Shown here piece after piece: positions 26,003-33,592 of a stretch of DNA of 64,000 nt. The notes under the pieces were generated by a model, which had not been told where the DNA came from, made no database searches, and saw nothing but the letters and a program-made list of their open reading frames with translations. Numbering within the stretch: position 1 is the stretch's first letter; the number at the start of each line of letters is the position of its first letter. The stretch comes from Adlercreutzia equolifaciens (GTDB lineage Bacteria > Actinomycetota > Coriobacteriia > Coriobacteriales > Eggerthellaceae): NCBI RefSeq assembly GCF_029076695.1, contig NZ_JARFIK010000001.1, positions 868,001 to 932,000 of the forward strand. The letters run 5' to 3'. Position numbers and translations under genes: made by a program.

Positions 26003-26011
26003 GAGGAGGCT

Positions 26012-26857
26012 ATGGAACGTCTTTCAGCGCTTTCGAAGCAGTTTCTGGGCTCCCTGGGCCCAGAAGCGGCGAAGATGATGCGCATCCAGCAAATCAAGGA
26101 GCGCTACCGTGTTGCCGTGAAGCGCACGTGGCGCGATAACCCTGCGGCGGCCGATCTGGTGCTGGCCCACACCAACGGCATGTACGTGGCCAAGGACGAG
26201 CGGCTGCGCACGGGGCCCGACAAGCACAAGGACCGCATCATCTTCGGCGTCTACCTTGACGACCCCGTGGTGCGCACCGAGTTCGATGCCCGCCAGCAGC
26301 TCCTGGCCTTCGCCCTGCGCCAAGAGGGCATGGGCTTCGACGAGCTGCGCATTCTGCCGGCGAAATGGGACATGCGCCAGCGCCATGCCTTTCCCGAATA
26401 CTGGGGGGAGCAGCCTGCAGCGTCGGCGGCCGCCCCTGCAGCGGCCCGGCCTCGGGCGGCAGAGGACGTGCAGCGCTTGGACACCTTGAAGAAGGCCGTG
26501 TGCCTTGCCTTTGAAGACGCCGACGATGCCTGGGCGGTGCTTGAGCGCATCGAGGGGGCCGGCTTCGATGCAGTACGCGCGCCGGCCGAAATGGCCCAGT
26601 CCGAGCACAACCAGGCCTACTGGTGCCATGTTTATGTGGAGGATCCGACGGCTATGAAGGCGGTGCTCACCGCCCATGGAGAGGCCATCAAGTCAAAGGC
26701 CTATCGCCTGGGCCTGCGGCTGCGCGCCTTCGTGGTACATCAGGCCACGCCCTCTATGGCAGGGCTCTGCGCCTTTCGACGGGCGGGTCATTCGGTGCCC
26801 CTGACCGTTCACCCTTCTTGGGCAACGGAATCGAAGAGCGCTCGATCGTCCAAGTGA
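26012..26857 (+). CDS. Uncharacterised protein, weakly DciA/DUF721-like
   Basis: A 281-residue soluble protein. Residues about 40-125 (LVLAHTNGMYV, IIFGVYLDDPVVRTEFDAR, LLAFALRQEGMGFDELRILPAK) are faintly like DUF721/DciA, which loads the replicative helicase in many bacteria, but I cannot confirm this. After an Ala/Pro-rich linker, residues 155-255 form a second unknown domain with LKKAVCLAFEDADDAW. The ribosome site AGGAGGAG is strong. The last 49 nt overlap the end of the convergent gene. Confidence 0.6.
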   Translation: MERLSALSKQFLGSLGPEAAKMMRIQQIKERYRVAVKRTWRDNPAAADLVLAHTNGMYVAKDERLRTGPDKHKDRIIFGVYLDDPVVRTEFDARQQLLAFALRQEGMGFDELRILPAKWDMRQRHAFPEYWGEQPAASAAAPAAARPRAAEDVQRLDTLKKAVCLAFEDADDAWAVLERIEGAGFDAVRAPAEMAQSEHNQAYWCHVYVEDPTAMKAVLTAHGEAIKSKAYRLGLRLRAFVVHQATPSMAGLCAFRRAGHSVPLTVHPSWATESKSARSSK

Positions 26858-27261
26858 ATTTTCAGCTCCCAGGAGTTGACCAGGTTGTAGGCGTAGAACA
26901 GCGGCGTGTCGGCGCGTTCCAGGACGCTGCCGACGGGCACGTCGTCGGCGCGGTAGATCTTGCGGCTGCGCGCGCTCAGCTGATCCTGGCTCAGATAGAG
27001 GGCCGGGTCCTCGTAGCGGCAGCACCCTTGGCTGAAGAAGTAGTTATGGGCGTCGTTCCAGCCAAAAAGCTCGGTGATGACACGGTGGAGATCAGCCAGG
27101 GAATCGTCGGCGCGGACCGAGGCGTTGCGAAACAGCGATGGCTCCGTATCCACGAGCTCGACGATGACGTTCAGATACGAACGGGCATCCTCCTCGTCGT
27201 GGGGAGTCCCGTTCGTCCCCCGGCGGGGGTCGGTGGGAAACTTGATGATCTTCGCTGCCAC
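26809..27261 (-). CDS. pRiA4b ORF-3-like domain protein
   Basis: A 150-residue protein starting at GTG (AAAGG about 8 nt upstream). Residues 25-145 carry the plasmid pRiA4b ORF-3 pattern: YLNVIVELVDTEPSLFRNASV, LADLHRVITELFGWNDAHNYFF in outline, and a C-terminal WELKIHLDD. The family is common in mobile-element surroundings and has no firm function. No transposase or plasmid gene is nearby here. It is convergent with the previous gene and shares 49 nt with it. Confidence 0.75.
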   Translation of the reverse strand: MAAKIIKFPTDPRRGTNGTPHDEEDARSYLNVIVELVDTEPSLFRNASVRADDSLADLHRVITELFGWNDAHNYFFSQGCCRYEDPALYLSQDQLSARSRKIYRADDVPVGSVLERADTPLFYAYNLVNSWELKIHLDDRALFDSVAQEG

Positions 27262-27462
27262 GATATGAGCCTTTCGCCTAAATCGAGGGTAGATAGGCGC
27301 GATTGTAGCAAGAGTTCTCAAAAGAAAAACCCTTTGGCGGCAAAATAGTAAAAAAGAGGGTACTAACAGGCCATTTTTGGTTATTTACACTGAGTTAATA
27401 GGTCAGGATATGGGCAAATTGGTGAGTATTTTCTCAGAGATCGGCGACGCGGTGAGGCACGC

Positions 27463-27468
27463 TATAAT
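27463..27468 (+). promoter_or_regulatory. Putative -10 box for TetR gene
   Basis: A consensus TATAAT lies 40 nt before the GTG start. No good -35 box is found at the right distance. The region 27290-27430 upstream is A+T-rich. Confidence 0.4.
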
Positions 27469-27508
27469 CAGGTCGCAACCTCGTACCGCGTGAAGGAAGG
27501 GCACCCCT

Positions 27509-28132
27509 GTGGCGCAGAGAAAGAAAACCAGCAAGGCCGATGCTACTCGTCGCGCGCTGCTGGAGGCTGCCTTGGCCGTCATCGCCGAGCGCGGCTATAC
27601 TGCGGCTACGGTCGATCAGATTGTCGAAGCGGCCGGTGTTTCCAAGGGCGTGGCCTACTATCATTTCACCAGCAAGGCCGATATTGCCGAGTGCATTCTC
27701 GTCGAGGGCATCGACGAGGTGTGCGCCTCATTTCAGGCGCTTGCCGACGAGGCTCCTACGGCTACGACGGCCTTGGTGGGCATGATCGAGTCTTTCGCCG
27801 CCTTCATTTTCCAGAACGCGGCGTTCGGACGCTTCTTCGTATCCGAACTCTGGCGTACGGGGCGCCCGTGGACCGAGGCCATTCATGCGCACCAAGAGCG
27901 CCTGCTGGCCATTTTACGCACCCAACTTGAGCGCGGCCAGCGCGAGGGCACGGTGCGTCCCCAGATTGACCCCAGGTTCGAGGCCGTCGCTTTGGTGGGT
28001 ATGGTCCTTACCGCCACGCTGTACTATATCGGCGAGGCCGAAGCGGCCCCCGATGCCACCGACGAGGTCCAGCGGCGGTTTGTGGCCCAGGTCACTGACT
28101 TCGTGCACCACGCCAACGGACCCGCGGCCTAG
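27509..28132 (+). CDS. TetR-family transcriptional regulator
   Basis: A 207-residue regulator that starts at GTG after GAAGGAAGGG. The N-terminal HTH is clear: RRALLEAALAVIAERGYTAATV in outline, then VSKGVAYYHFTSKADIAECIL. The C-terminal ligand domain is mostly helical and unassigned. No efflux or enzyme gene is directly adjacent (the next gene is convergent serA), so the target is unclear; autoregulation is likely. Confidence 0.9.
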   Translation: MAQRKKTSKADATRRALLEAALAVIAERGYTAATVDQIVEAAGVSKGVAYYHFTSKADIAECILVEGIDEVCASFQALADEAPTATTALVGMIESFAAFIFQNAAFGRFFVSELWRTGRPWTEAIHAHQERLLAILRTQLERGQREGTVRPQIDPRFEAVALVGMVLTATLYYIGEAEAAPDATDEVQRRFVAQVTDFVHHANGPAA

Positions 28133-28258
28133 ACGGCGAACGAGCAGGGCGGCAGCCCAGACGGCAACCCCAGCGGATTGGCTTTCCTACGAGGACGCAG
28201 ACGTTGTCGCAAAGGGGTGCATTGCTGGCGTCGCCGCAAAAGGGCGCAGAAAGGGCAC

Positions 28259-28283
28259 AAAAAGGGCGACCCGAGGGTCGCCC
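28259..28283 (-). terminator. Rho-independent terminator of serA
   Basis: Read on the minus strand, an 8-9-bp stem (GGGCGACC with GGTCGCCC) is followed by five T. It lies about 35 nt after the serA stop. Confidence 0.8.
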
Positions 28284-28318
28284 AGGAAGCACCGTGTCGC
28301 TTGCGGCAGCACCAGGTG

Positions 28319-29239
28319 CTACATATTCACGCAGTGGGTCTTCTTGCCGTTCTCCAGGAAGTCCATCACCTCGGCCACGGCCATCTTCGCGCAGTTGTCC
28401 TCGGCTTCGGCCGTCGAGGCACCCAGGTGCGGGATGACAATGGCGCGCTCCATCTTCACCACGGCCGGGTTGGCGAAGTCGGTCACATAGGCGGTCACCT
28501 TGCCGGAATCCAGGGCAGCGGCCATAGCGGCGTCGTCCACCAGGGTGTCGCGGGAGAAGTTCAGAAACACTACGCCGTCCTTCATCTGAGCGATGGCGTC
28601 CTCGTTGATCATCATCTTCGTGGTGGGCAGCGCCGGCACGTGGATGGTGATGAAGTCGCTGGCGGCGTAGAGGGGCGCCAGGTCGTCAGTGAACTCCACG
28701 GTGGGGGAGATCTGCTCGTGAACGGTGATGCCGTCCAAGGCCGGGTCATAGCCGATGACCTTCATGCCCAGAGCCTCGGCGGCTTGGGCCACTTGGCGGC
28801 CGATGGCACCCAGGCCGATGACGCCCAGGGTCTTGCCCATAATCTCGCCGCCAGCGAACTGTTTCTTCGCCTTTTCGGCCGACTTGCCTACGTTCTCGTC
28901 GTCGGCGTTGTCGCGCACCCAGGCCACACCGCCGATGATGTCGCGGCTTGCCAGCAAAAGGCCGGCCAGCACCAGCTCCTTCACCGCGTTGGCGTTGGCG
29001 CCGGGCGTGTTGAACACGGCAATGCCGGCTTCGGCGAACTTGTCCAGCGGAATATTGTTGACGCCGGCGCCGGCGCGGGCGACGGCCTTCAGGTTGGCGG
29101 GGATGTCCATCTCGTGCATGTCGGCCGAGCGTACGAGGATGGCGTCCGCCTCCTCGATGTTGTCGGTGAGCTCGTACTGGTCGGTCAGGCAGGCCAGACC
29201 CACGGGGGAGATGTTGTTCAGGCAATGAATCTTGTACAC
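28319..29239 (-). CDS. serA: D-3-phosphoglycerate dehydrogenase, short form without ACT domain
   Basis: A 306-residue D-isomer-specific 2-hydroxyacid dehydrogenase. The substrate-domain signature RAGAGVNNIPLDK, the NTPGANANAVKEL motif and the Rossmann GLGAIGRQVA are all present, as is the catalytic-His region IPHLGAST. SerA catalyses the first step of serine synthesis, 3-phosphoglycerate to 3-phosphohydroxypyruvate. The protein stops at HCVNM, where related SerA continue about 80 residues into an ACT domain, and a terminator follows at once, so serine feedback control through ACT is missing. The related 2-hydroxyacid dehydrogenases cannot be excluded. Confidence 0.85.
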   Translation of the reverse strand: MYKIHCLNNISPVGLACLTDQYELTDNIEEADAILVRSADMHEMDIPANLKAVARAGAGVNNIPLDKFAEAGIAVFNTPGANANAVKELVLAGLLLASRDIIGGVAWVRDNADDENVGKSAEKAKKQFAGGEIMGKTLGVIGLGAIGRQVAQAAEALGMKVIGYDPALDGITVHEQISPTVEFTDDLAPLYAASDFITIHVPALPTTKMMINEDAIAQMKDGVVFLNFSRDTLVDDAAMAAALDSGKVTAYVTDFANPAVVKMERAIVIPHLGASTAEAEDNCAKMAVAEVMDFLENGKKTHCVNM

Positions 29240-29405
29240 GGCGGCTCCTTTCAGTAAGCGCCTTCAGCATACCCCTAACTTTAGTTGGTTAAAGCGAAAG
29301 ATCGTCGGGGCGGGGAAAATGGGGAACGATTCGGTTGCCCCTCCCTCGTGCTTGTCTGCCTGAGGCGCCGCCGCGGTCGTCGCGAGCTACGGTGCCGGAG
29401 TTGCG

Positions 29406-29411
29406 TATAAT
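29406..29411 (+). promoter_or_regulatory. Putative -10 box of coaBC
   Basis: A consensus TATAAT lies 28 nt before the coaBC start. The -35 region is not recognisable. Confidence 0.4.
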
Positions 29412-29439
29412 GGGCGGAAGACGAACGCTAGGAGGAACT

Positions 29440-30870
29440 ATGTCGCAAGAACGTCCCTGCGTGCTGCTGGGCATTACCGGTTGCATTGCCGCGTACAAGG
29501 CCTGCGAAATTTTGCGCGGGCTGCAGAAGGCAGGCGTGCGCGTGAAGGTGGTCATGACCGAGCACGCCACTCATTTCGTGGATCCGGTGACGTTCCGCGC
29601 GCTTTCCCACGAGAAGGTGGCGGTGGGGCTGTTCGACGACCCATCCGACCCCATTCACCATATCTCGTTGGCCGAAGAGTGCGACACCTTCCTCATCGCA
29701 CCCTGCACCGCCAACGTGATGGCGAAGGTGGCCTGCGGTATTGCCGACGACCTGTTGAGCACCACGGCCCTGGCCTGTACCGCGCCGCTGGTCATTGCGC
29801 CGGCCGCTAACGTGCACATGTACGAGGCGGCGCCGACGCAGCAGAACATGGCCGTTCTGCGCGGACGCGGCGTGCGTTTTATCGAGGGCGATTCCGGGTA
29901 TTTGGCTTGCGGCGATGTGGGGCGCGGTCGCCTTGCTGATCCGGCGGTAGTGGTGCGCCACACCTTGGCCGTGCTGGCGGACACTTTGGGCGTCGACGCC
30001 CTGCGTCTTGCCTGCGAGCAGCACGGCGAGCTGCCGTTCGCCCAGGTCATGGCTCAGCTGTCCCAGGCCCAGGAGGAGCAGGCTGCGGCCGCTGACGCTG
30101 CTGGATCTGCTGGCGCCTCTCCTGCCGTGGTGCCGAACGCCGCTGCCGTTGCCGCTGCTCAAGCGCCCGTGGGCTATCCCAAGGGCAATGCTCCCAGCAC
30201 GGCAGGTGCTCTGGCTGGCAAGACCGTGCTTATCACGGCTGGTCCCACCGTGGAGCCCATCGATTCGGTGCGCTACATTTCCAACTACTCCTCGGGCAAG
30301 ATGGGCTACGCCATCGCCGAGGCCGCGGCTGCCCAAGGCGCGCGCGTGGTGCTGGTGTCGGGGCCGGTGGCCCTCGGAGCCCCGGCGGGCGTGGAGGTAG
30401 TGCCCGTGAAAACCGCCCGCGACATGCTGGCCGCCTGCGAGAAGGAGTTCTCCCAGGCTGATGCCGCTGTTTTCGCTGCTGCCGTGGCCGACTTGCGCCC
30501 GGCAAACCCTGCGGACCGCAAGCTGAAGAAGGGACGCGATGACGCGGCCCTAGCCAACGTGCCCCTGACGGAAAACCCCGATATTCTGGCCACCCTGGCT
30601 GCGGGCAAGCGACCGGACCAGTACGTGGTGGGCTTCGCCGCCGAAACCAATGACGTGCTCATGAACGCCCACGCGAAGCTGGAGAAGAAGCACGCCGACA
30701 TGATCGTGGCCAACCAGGTGGGCGACGGCGTGGCCTTCGGCACCGACGACGATGAAGTGTGGTTCGTCACGGCTAACGACGAGGTGCTGCTGCCCCTCAT
30801 GCCCAAGCGCGACGTGGCCCGTCGCATCGTTGAGGTAGTGGCCCAGCACGTTGCGCCCATCGAGGCCTAA
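29440..30870 (+). CDS. coaBC: Bifunctional CoaBC (PPC decarboxylase / PPC synthetase)
   Basis: A 476-residue enzyme for two steps of coenzyme A synthesis: phosphopantothenate is joined to cysteine (CoaB) and the product is decarboxylated (CoaC). The FMN-dependent CoaC half has GITGCIAAYK near the N-terminus, His74, PAANVHMY (121-128) and the active-site Cys157 in ACGDVGRGRL. The CoaB half begins near residue 260 with LITAGPTVEPIDSVRYISN and includes a NPDIL motif. Between the halves is an Ala-rich linker of about 50 residues, longer than usual. The ATG follows AGGAGGAAC; the frame extending to 29335 is not needed. Confidence 0.95.
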   Translation: MSQERPCVLLGITGCIAAYKACEILRGLQKAGVRVKVVMTEHATHFVDPVTFRALSHEKVAVGLFDDPSDPIHHISLAEECDTFLIAPCTANVMAKVACGIADDLLSTTALACTAPLVIAPAANVHMYEAAPTQQNMAVLRGRGVRFIEGDSGYLACGDVGRGRLADPAVVVRHTLAVLADTLGVDALRLACEQHGELPFAQVMAQLSQAQEEQAAAADAAGSAGASPAVVPNAAAVAAAQAPVGYPKGNAPSTAGALAGKTVLITAGPTVEPIDSVRYISNYSSGKMGYAIAEAAAAQGARVVLVSGPVALGAPAGVEVVPVKTARDMLAACEKEFSQADAAVFAAAVADLRPANPADRKLKKGRDDAALANVPLTENPDILATLAAGKRPDQYVVGFAAETNDVLMNAHAKLEKKHADMIVANQVGDGVAFGTDDDEVWFVTANDEVLLPLMPKRDVARRIVEVVAQHVAPIEA

Positions 30871-30899
30871 GGTCCTTGCGCAATCAATTACGGTTCCGT

Positions 30900-30932
30900 A
30901 AGCCGATGCGATTTCTCCGCATCGGCTTCTTT
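30900..30932 (+). terminator. Rho-independent terminator of coaBC
   Basis: A perfect 11-bp stem (AAGCCGATGCG with its complement), 7-nt loop and a CTTTTT tail. Confidence 0.9.
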
Positions 30933-30980
30933 TTGCCTGCACTGTTATTCAGTATGATGGGGAGGGCGAAAGGAGAGATC

Positions 30981-31652
30981 ATGCGCGTGTTGGTAGTGGA
31001 GGACGACCATGCCATTGTGGCGGCGCTTTCGGCGCTGCTGGCCGATGAGGGCTTCGAGGTGCGTTCGGTGGCAACTCAGGACGGTGCCTGCCAGCTTCTG
31101 GCACGAGAGGCCTTCGACATTGCACTGCTCGACGTGACGCTAGCTCAGGGCAACGGATTTGCCGTCTGCGCGGCAGCCCGCGAAACGGCGCCCGATATGC
31201 CGGTCATTTTTTTGACGGCTTCCGACGACGAGTATTCCACCGTGGCCGGCCTCGACATGGGGGCGGTCGACTACATTGCCAAACCCTTCCGCGCCCGCGA
31301 GCTGGTGTCGCGCATCCGCGGGGCCCTGCGGCGCGTCAGCCCTGCCGACAACTTGCTGACGGCCGGCGACGTGCGCCTCGACGTGGCTTCGGCTGCAGTC
31401 ACGAAGGCAGGTGCCGAGGTCTTTCTTTCGGCGCTGGAGTATCGTCTGCTGCTCTACTTCCTGCAGCACAAGGGCAAGCTTGTCACTCGCGAGATGCTGC
31501 GCGACGCCATCTGGGATACGGCGGGCGAGTACGTGTCCGATAACGCGCTCAATGTGTACGTGAAGCGGTTGCGCGAGAAGGTGGAGGACGACTCTTCGGA
31601 TCCGCGCCTGATCCAGACGGTGCGCGGCCTGGGCTATAAGGTGGGCGAGTAG
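30981..31652 (+). CDS. OmpR/PhoB-family response regulator
   Basis: A 223-residue regulator. The receiver domain has Glu7-Asp8-Asp9, phosphoacceptor Asp51 (LLDVTL), and the conserved Lys in YIAKPF. The C-terminal winged helix ends in the usual RLIQTVRGLGYKV. The ATG is preceded by AAAGGAGAGATC. It is followed by a histidine kinase, then by an ABC ATPase and a large permease on the same strand, so it probably controls that transporter, as in Bce/Vra-like antimicrobial-peptide modules. Confidence 0.93.
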   Translation: MRVLVVEDDHAIVAALSALLADEGFEVRSVATQDGACQLLAREAFDIALLDVTLAQGNGFAVCAAARETAPDMPVIFLTASDDEYSTVAGLDMGAVDYIAKPFRARELVSRIRGALRRVSPADNLLTAGDVRLDVASAAVTKAGAEVFLSALEYRLLLYFLQHKGKLVTREMLRDAIWDTAGEYVSDNALNVYVKRLREKVEDDSSDPRLIQTVRGLGYKVGE

Positions 31653-31747
31653 CCCCATGGTGCGTTTTCGCCGGTTCCCCAGGAGGGGGATTCAGCGCTC
31701 TCCGTTCAAGCGGGAGCGTTCATGCTTGTCGAAGGTGGGAGGCTGAC

Positions 31748-32770
31748 ATGGGTTCGGCATCGACGCTTGTGCGCCAGTGCGCAGTGCTGGAGGTTCTGGT
31801 GGCGCTTGTTGCAGGGGCCGCTCCCGCGGAAGCGAAAGTCTGGGTCCTGGGCACCGGCGCTCTGGCCCTGGTATTTTTTCTGGGAATCTCCCTGTATCGT
31901 CATCGCCAGGTGCGACGCTTGGCCGACGAAGTGGACGAGGTGCTGCACTCGGGGCGCCGCGTCGATTTCTCGAATTGCCGCGAAGGGGACGTAGCCGTGC
32001 TGGCTAACGAGTTGGGGAAGATGACCGCGCGCCTGGCGCGTACGAGCGAGTCGTTGGCGGCCGAGCGCAACGCCCTCGCTGACTCCCTCGCCGATGTGTC
32101 GCACCAGATTCGCACCCCGCTCACGGCCGTCACACTCATGCTGCCCGTGGTGGAGCGCGCTGACGATCCGTTGGAGCGCAAGCGTGCCGTGCGTCGCCTG
32201 GAGACTATGATCGAGCGCGTGTCCTGGCTGGTCACCACCTTGCTGAAAATTGCGAAGGTAGATGCCGGCGCCATGCATGTGGAGCGCCGCTGTGTCAGTG
32301 CCGCTACCGTGGCGCACCGTGCCGTGGCCCCGCTGGAAACAGCCATGGACCTGCGAGACGTGGCGCTCGTGCTCGATCTCGACGAGAGGGCTACCTTCCA
32401 AGGTGATGCGCCCTGGACCGCCGAGGCCCTCGAGAACATCGTGAAGAACTGCATGGAGCACACGCCTGCCGGCGGCACGGTTACGGTAACGGCTCGCGAG
32501 GATGCTCTGGCCACCACTATTGTGGTGGCCGACACCGGCCCCGGCATTGCGTCGGACGATCTGCCGCATATCTTCGACCGCTTCTATCGCGGCGGCCAGA
32601 GCGAGGGGGCGCCCTCTGTGGATGAAGACGTGCGCCAGCCGGCTGGCTTCGGCATCGGGCTGTCGCTGGCCCAGGCCCTGGTGTCCGCCCAGGGCGGCAC
32701 GCTGCGCGCTGCCAATAACGCCGAAGGAGGCGCGCGCTTCGAGATAGCCTTCCCCAAGCTGGTGGTGTAA
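31748..32770 (+). CDS. Sensor histidine kinase
   Basis: A 340-residue kinase. One clear membrane helix (about residues 33-50) follows a first hydrophobic stretch near residues 12-27, leaving almost no external loop, as in intramembrane-sensing kinases of the Bce type. A short HAMP-like part leads to the DHp helix with His119 in DVSHQIRTPL. The ATPase carries ENIVKNCMEH, DTGPGI and GFGIGLSLAQ. It pairs with the OmpR regulator 95 nt upstream and probably senses the state of the ABC transporter downstream. Confidence 0.9.
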   Translation: MGSASTLVRQCAVLEVLVALVAGAAPAEAKVWVLGTGALALVFFLGISLYRHRQVRRLADEVDEVLHSGRRVDFSNCREGDVAVLANELGKMTARLARTSESLAAERNALADSLADVSHQIRTPLTAVTLMLPVVERADDPLERKRAVRRLETMIERVSWLVTTLLKIAKVDAGAMHVERRCVSAATVAHRAVAPLETAMDLRDVALVLDLDERATFQGDAPWTAEALENIVKNCMEHTPAGGTVTVTAREDALATTIVVADTGPGIASDDLPHIFDRFYRGGQSEGAPSVDEDVRQPAGFGIGLSLAQALVSAQGGTLRAANNAEGGARFEIAFPKLVV

Positions 32771-32908
32771 AAGGAGTCGTCTCCCTCCCGGGTTTTCGTC
32801 TCGCCGCTCTCTGCATTACGCTATCGTAATGAGCGCGTTAGAGGCGGGACATTTCGCATCCGCATACTTGATCCGTAGATTGGACGTATTGGGAGAAAGG
32901 CTTGGGGC

Positions 32909-33592
32909 ATGGATATTCTGACCGTCAGCCATTTGACGAAAATCTACGGAGAGGGCGAGGCGGCCACTCGCGCGCTCGACGACGTTTCCTTCAGCGTGCA
33001 GGAGGGCGAGTTCGTGGCCATTGTGGGCTCCTCGGGCTCGGGGAAGTCGACGCTGCTGCACCTCATCGGCGGGGTGGACCGCCCCACGGCCGGCCATGTG
33101 TTGGTGAACGGGTCCGACGTGTACGCGCGCTCCGATGAGGAGCTGGCGGTATTCCGCCGCCGTGAGGTGGGGCTCGTGTACCAGTTCTACAACCTGGTAC
33201 CGGTGCTCAACGTGGTGGAGAACATGACGCTGCCCGTGGCCCTGGATGGGCGCGCGGTGAACCACGACAGGCTTGCCGGTCTGCTCGACAAGCTGGGCTT
33301 GCGCGGCCGTGAGGGACGCCTGCCCAGCCAGCTTTCCGGCGGTCAGCAGCAGCGCGTGGCTATTGGACGCGCGCTTATGAACGCGCCGGCGGTGGTGCTG
33401 GCCGACGAGCCCACGGGCAACCTGGACACCCGCAACTCCGCCGAGATCATGCAGCTTCTGCGCGATTCCAACCGCGAGTTCGGCCAGACCATGATCGTCA
33501 TCACCCACGATGAGGAAATCGCCCTGGCCGCTGACCGTATCATCGCCGTGGAGGACGGCCGCATCGTGCGCGACGAGAGGATCCGCCGATGA
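32909..33592 (+). CDS. ABC transporter ATP-binding protein (LolD/MacB type)
   Basis: A 227-residue ATPase. Walker A is GSSGSGKST, the signature is LSGGQQQRVAIGRAL, Walker B is VVLADEPTG, and the H-loop is ITHDEE. The GNLD after Walker B is typical of the MacB/LolD/BceA class that works with FtsX-type permeases. The ATG follows GGGAGAAAGG. Its stop overlaps the start of the permease gene (ATGA), so the two are translated together. Confidence 0.95.
   Translation: MDILTVSHLTKIYGEGEAATRALDDVSFSVQEGEFVAIVGSSGSGKSTLLHLIGGVDRPTAGHVLVNGSDVYARSDEELAVFRRREVGLVYQFYNLVPVLNVVENMTLPVALDGRAVNHDRLAGLLDKLGLRGREGRLPSQLSGGQQQRVAIGRALMNAPAVVLADEPTGNLDTRNSAEIMQLLRDSNREFGQTMIVITHDEEIALAADRIIAVEDGRIVRDERIRR

Noticed and set aside
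26809-27261. An insertion sequence or plasmid remnant, because of the pRiA4b ORF-3 domain
   Set aside because: No transposase, terminal repeats, or plasmid genes are seen around it.
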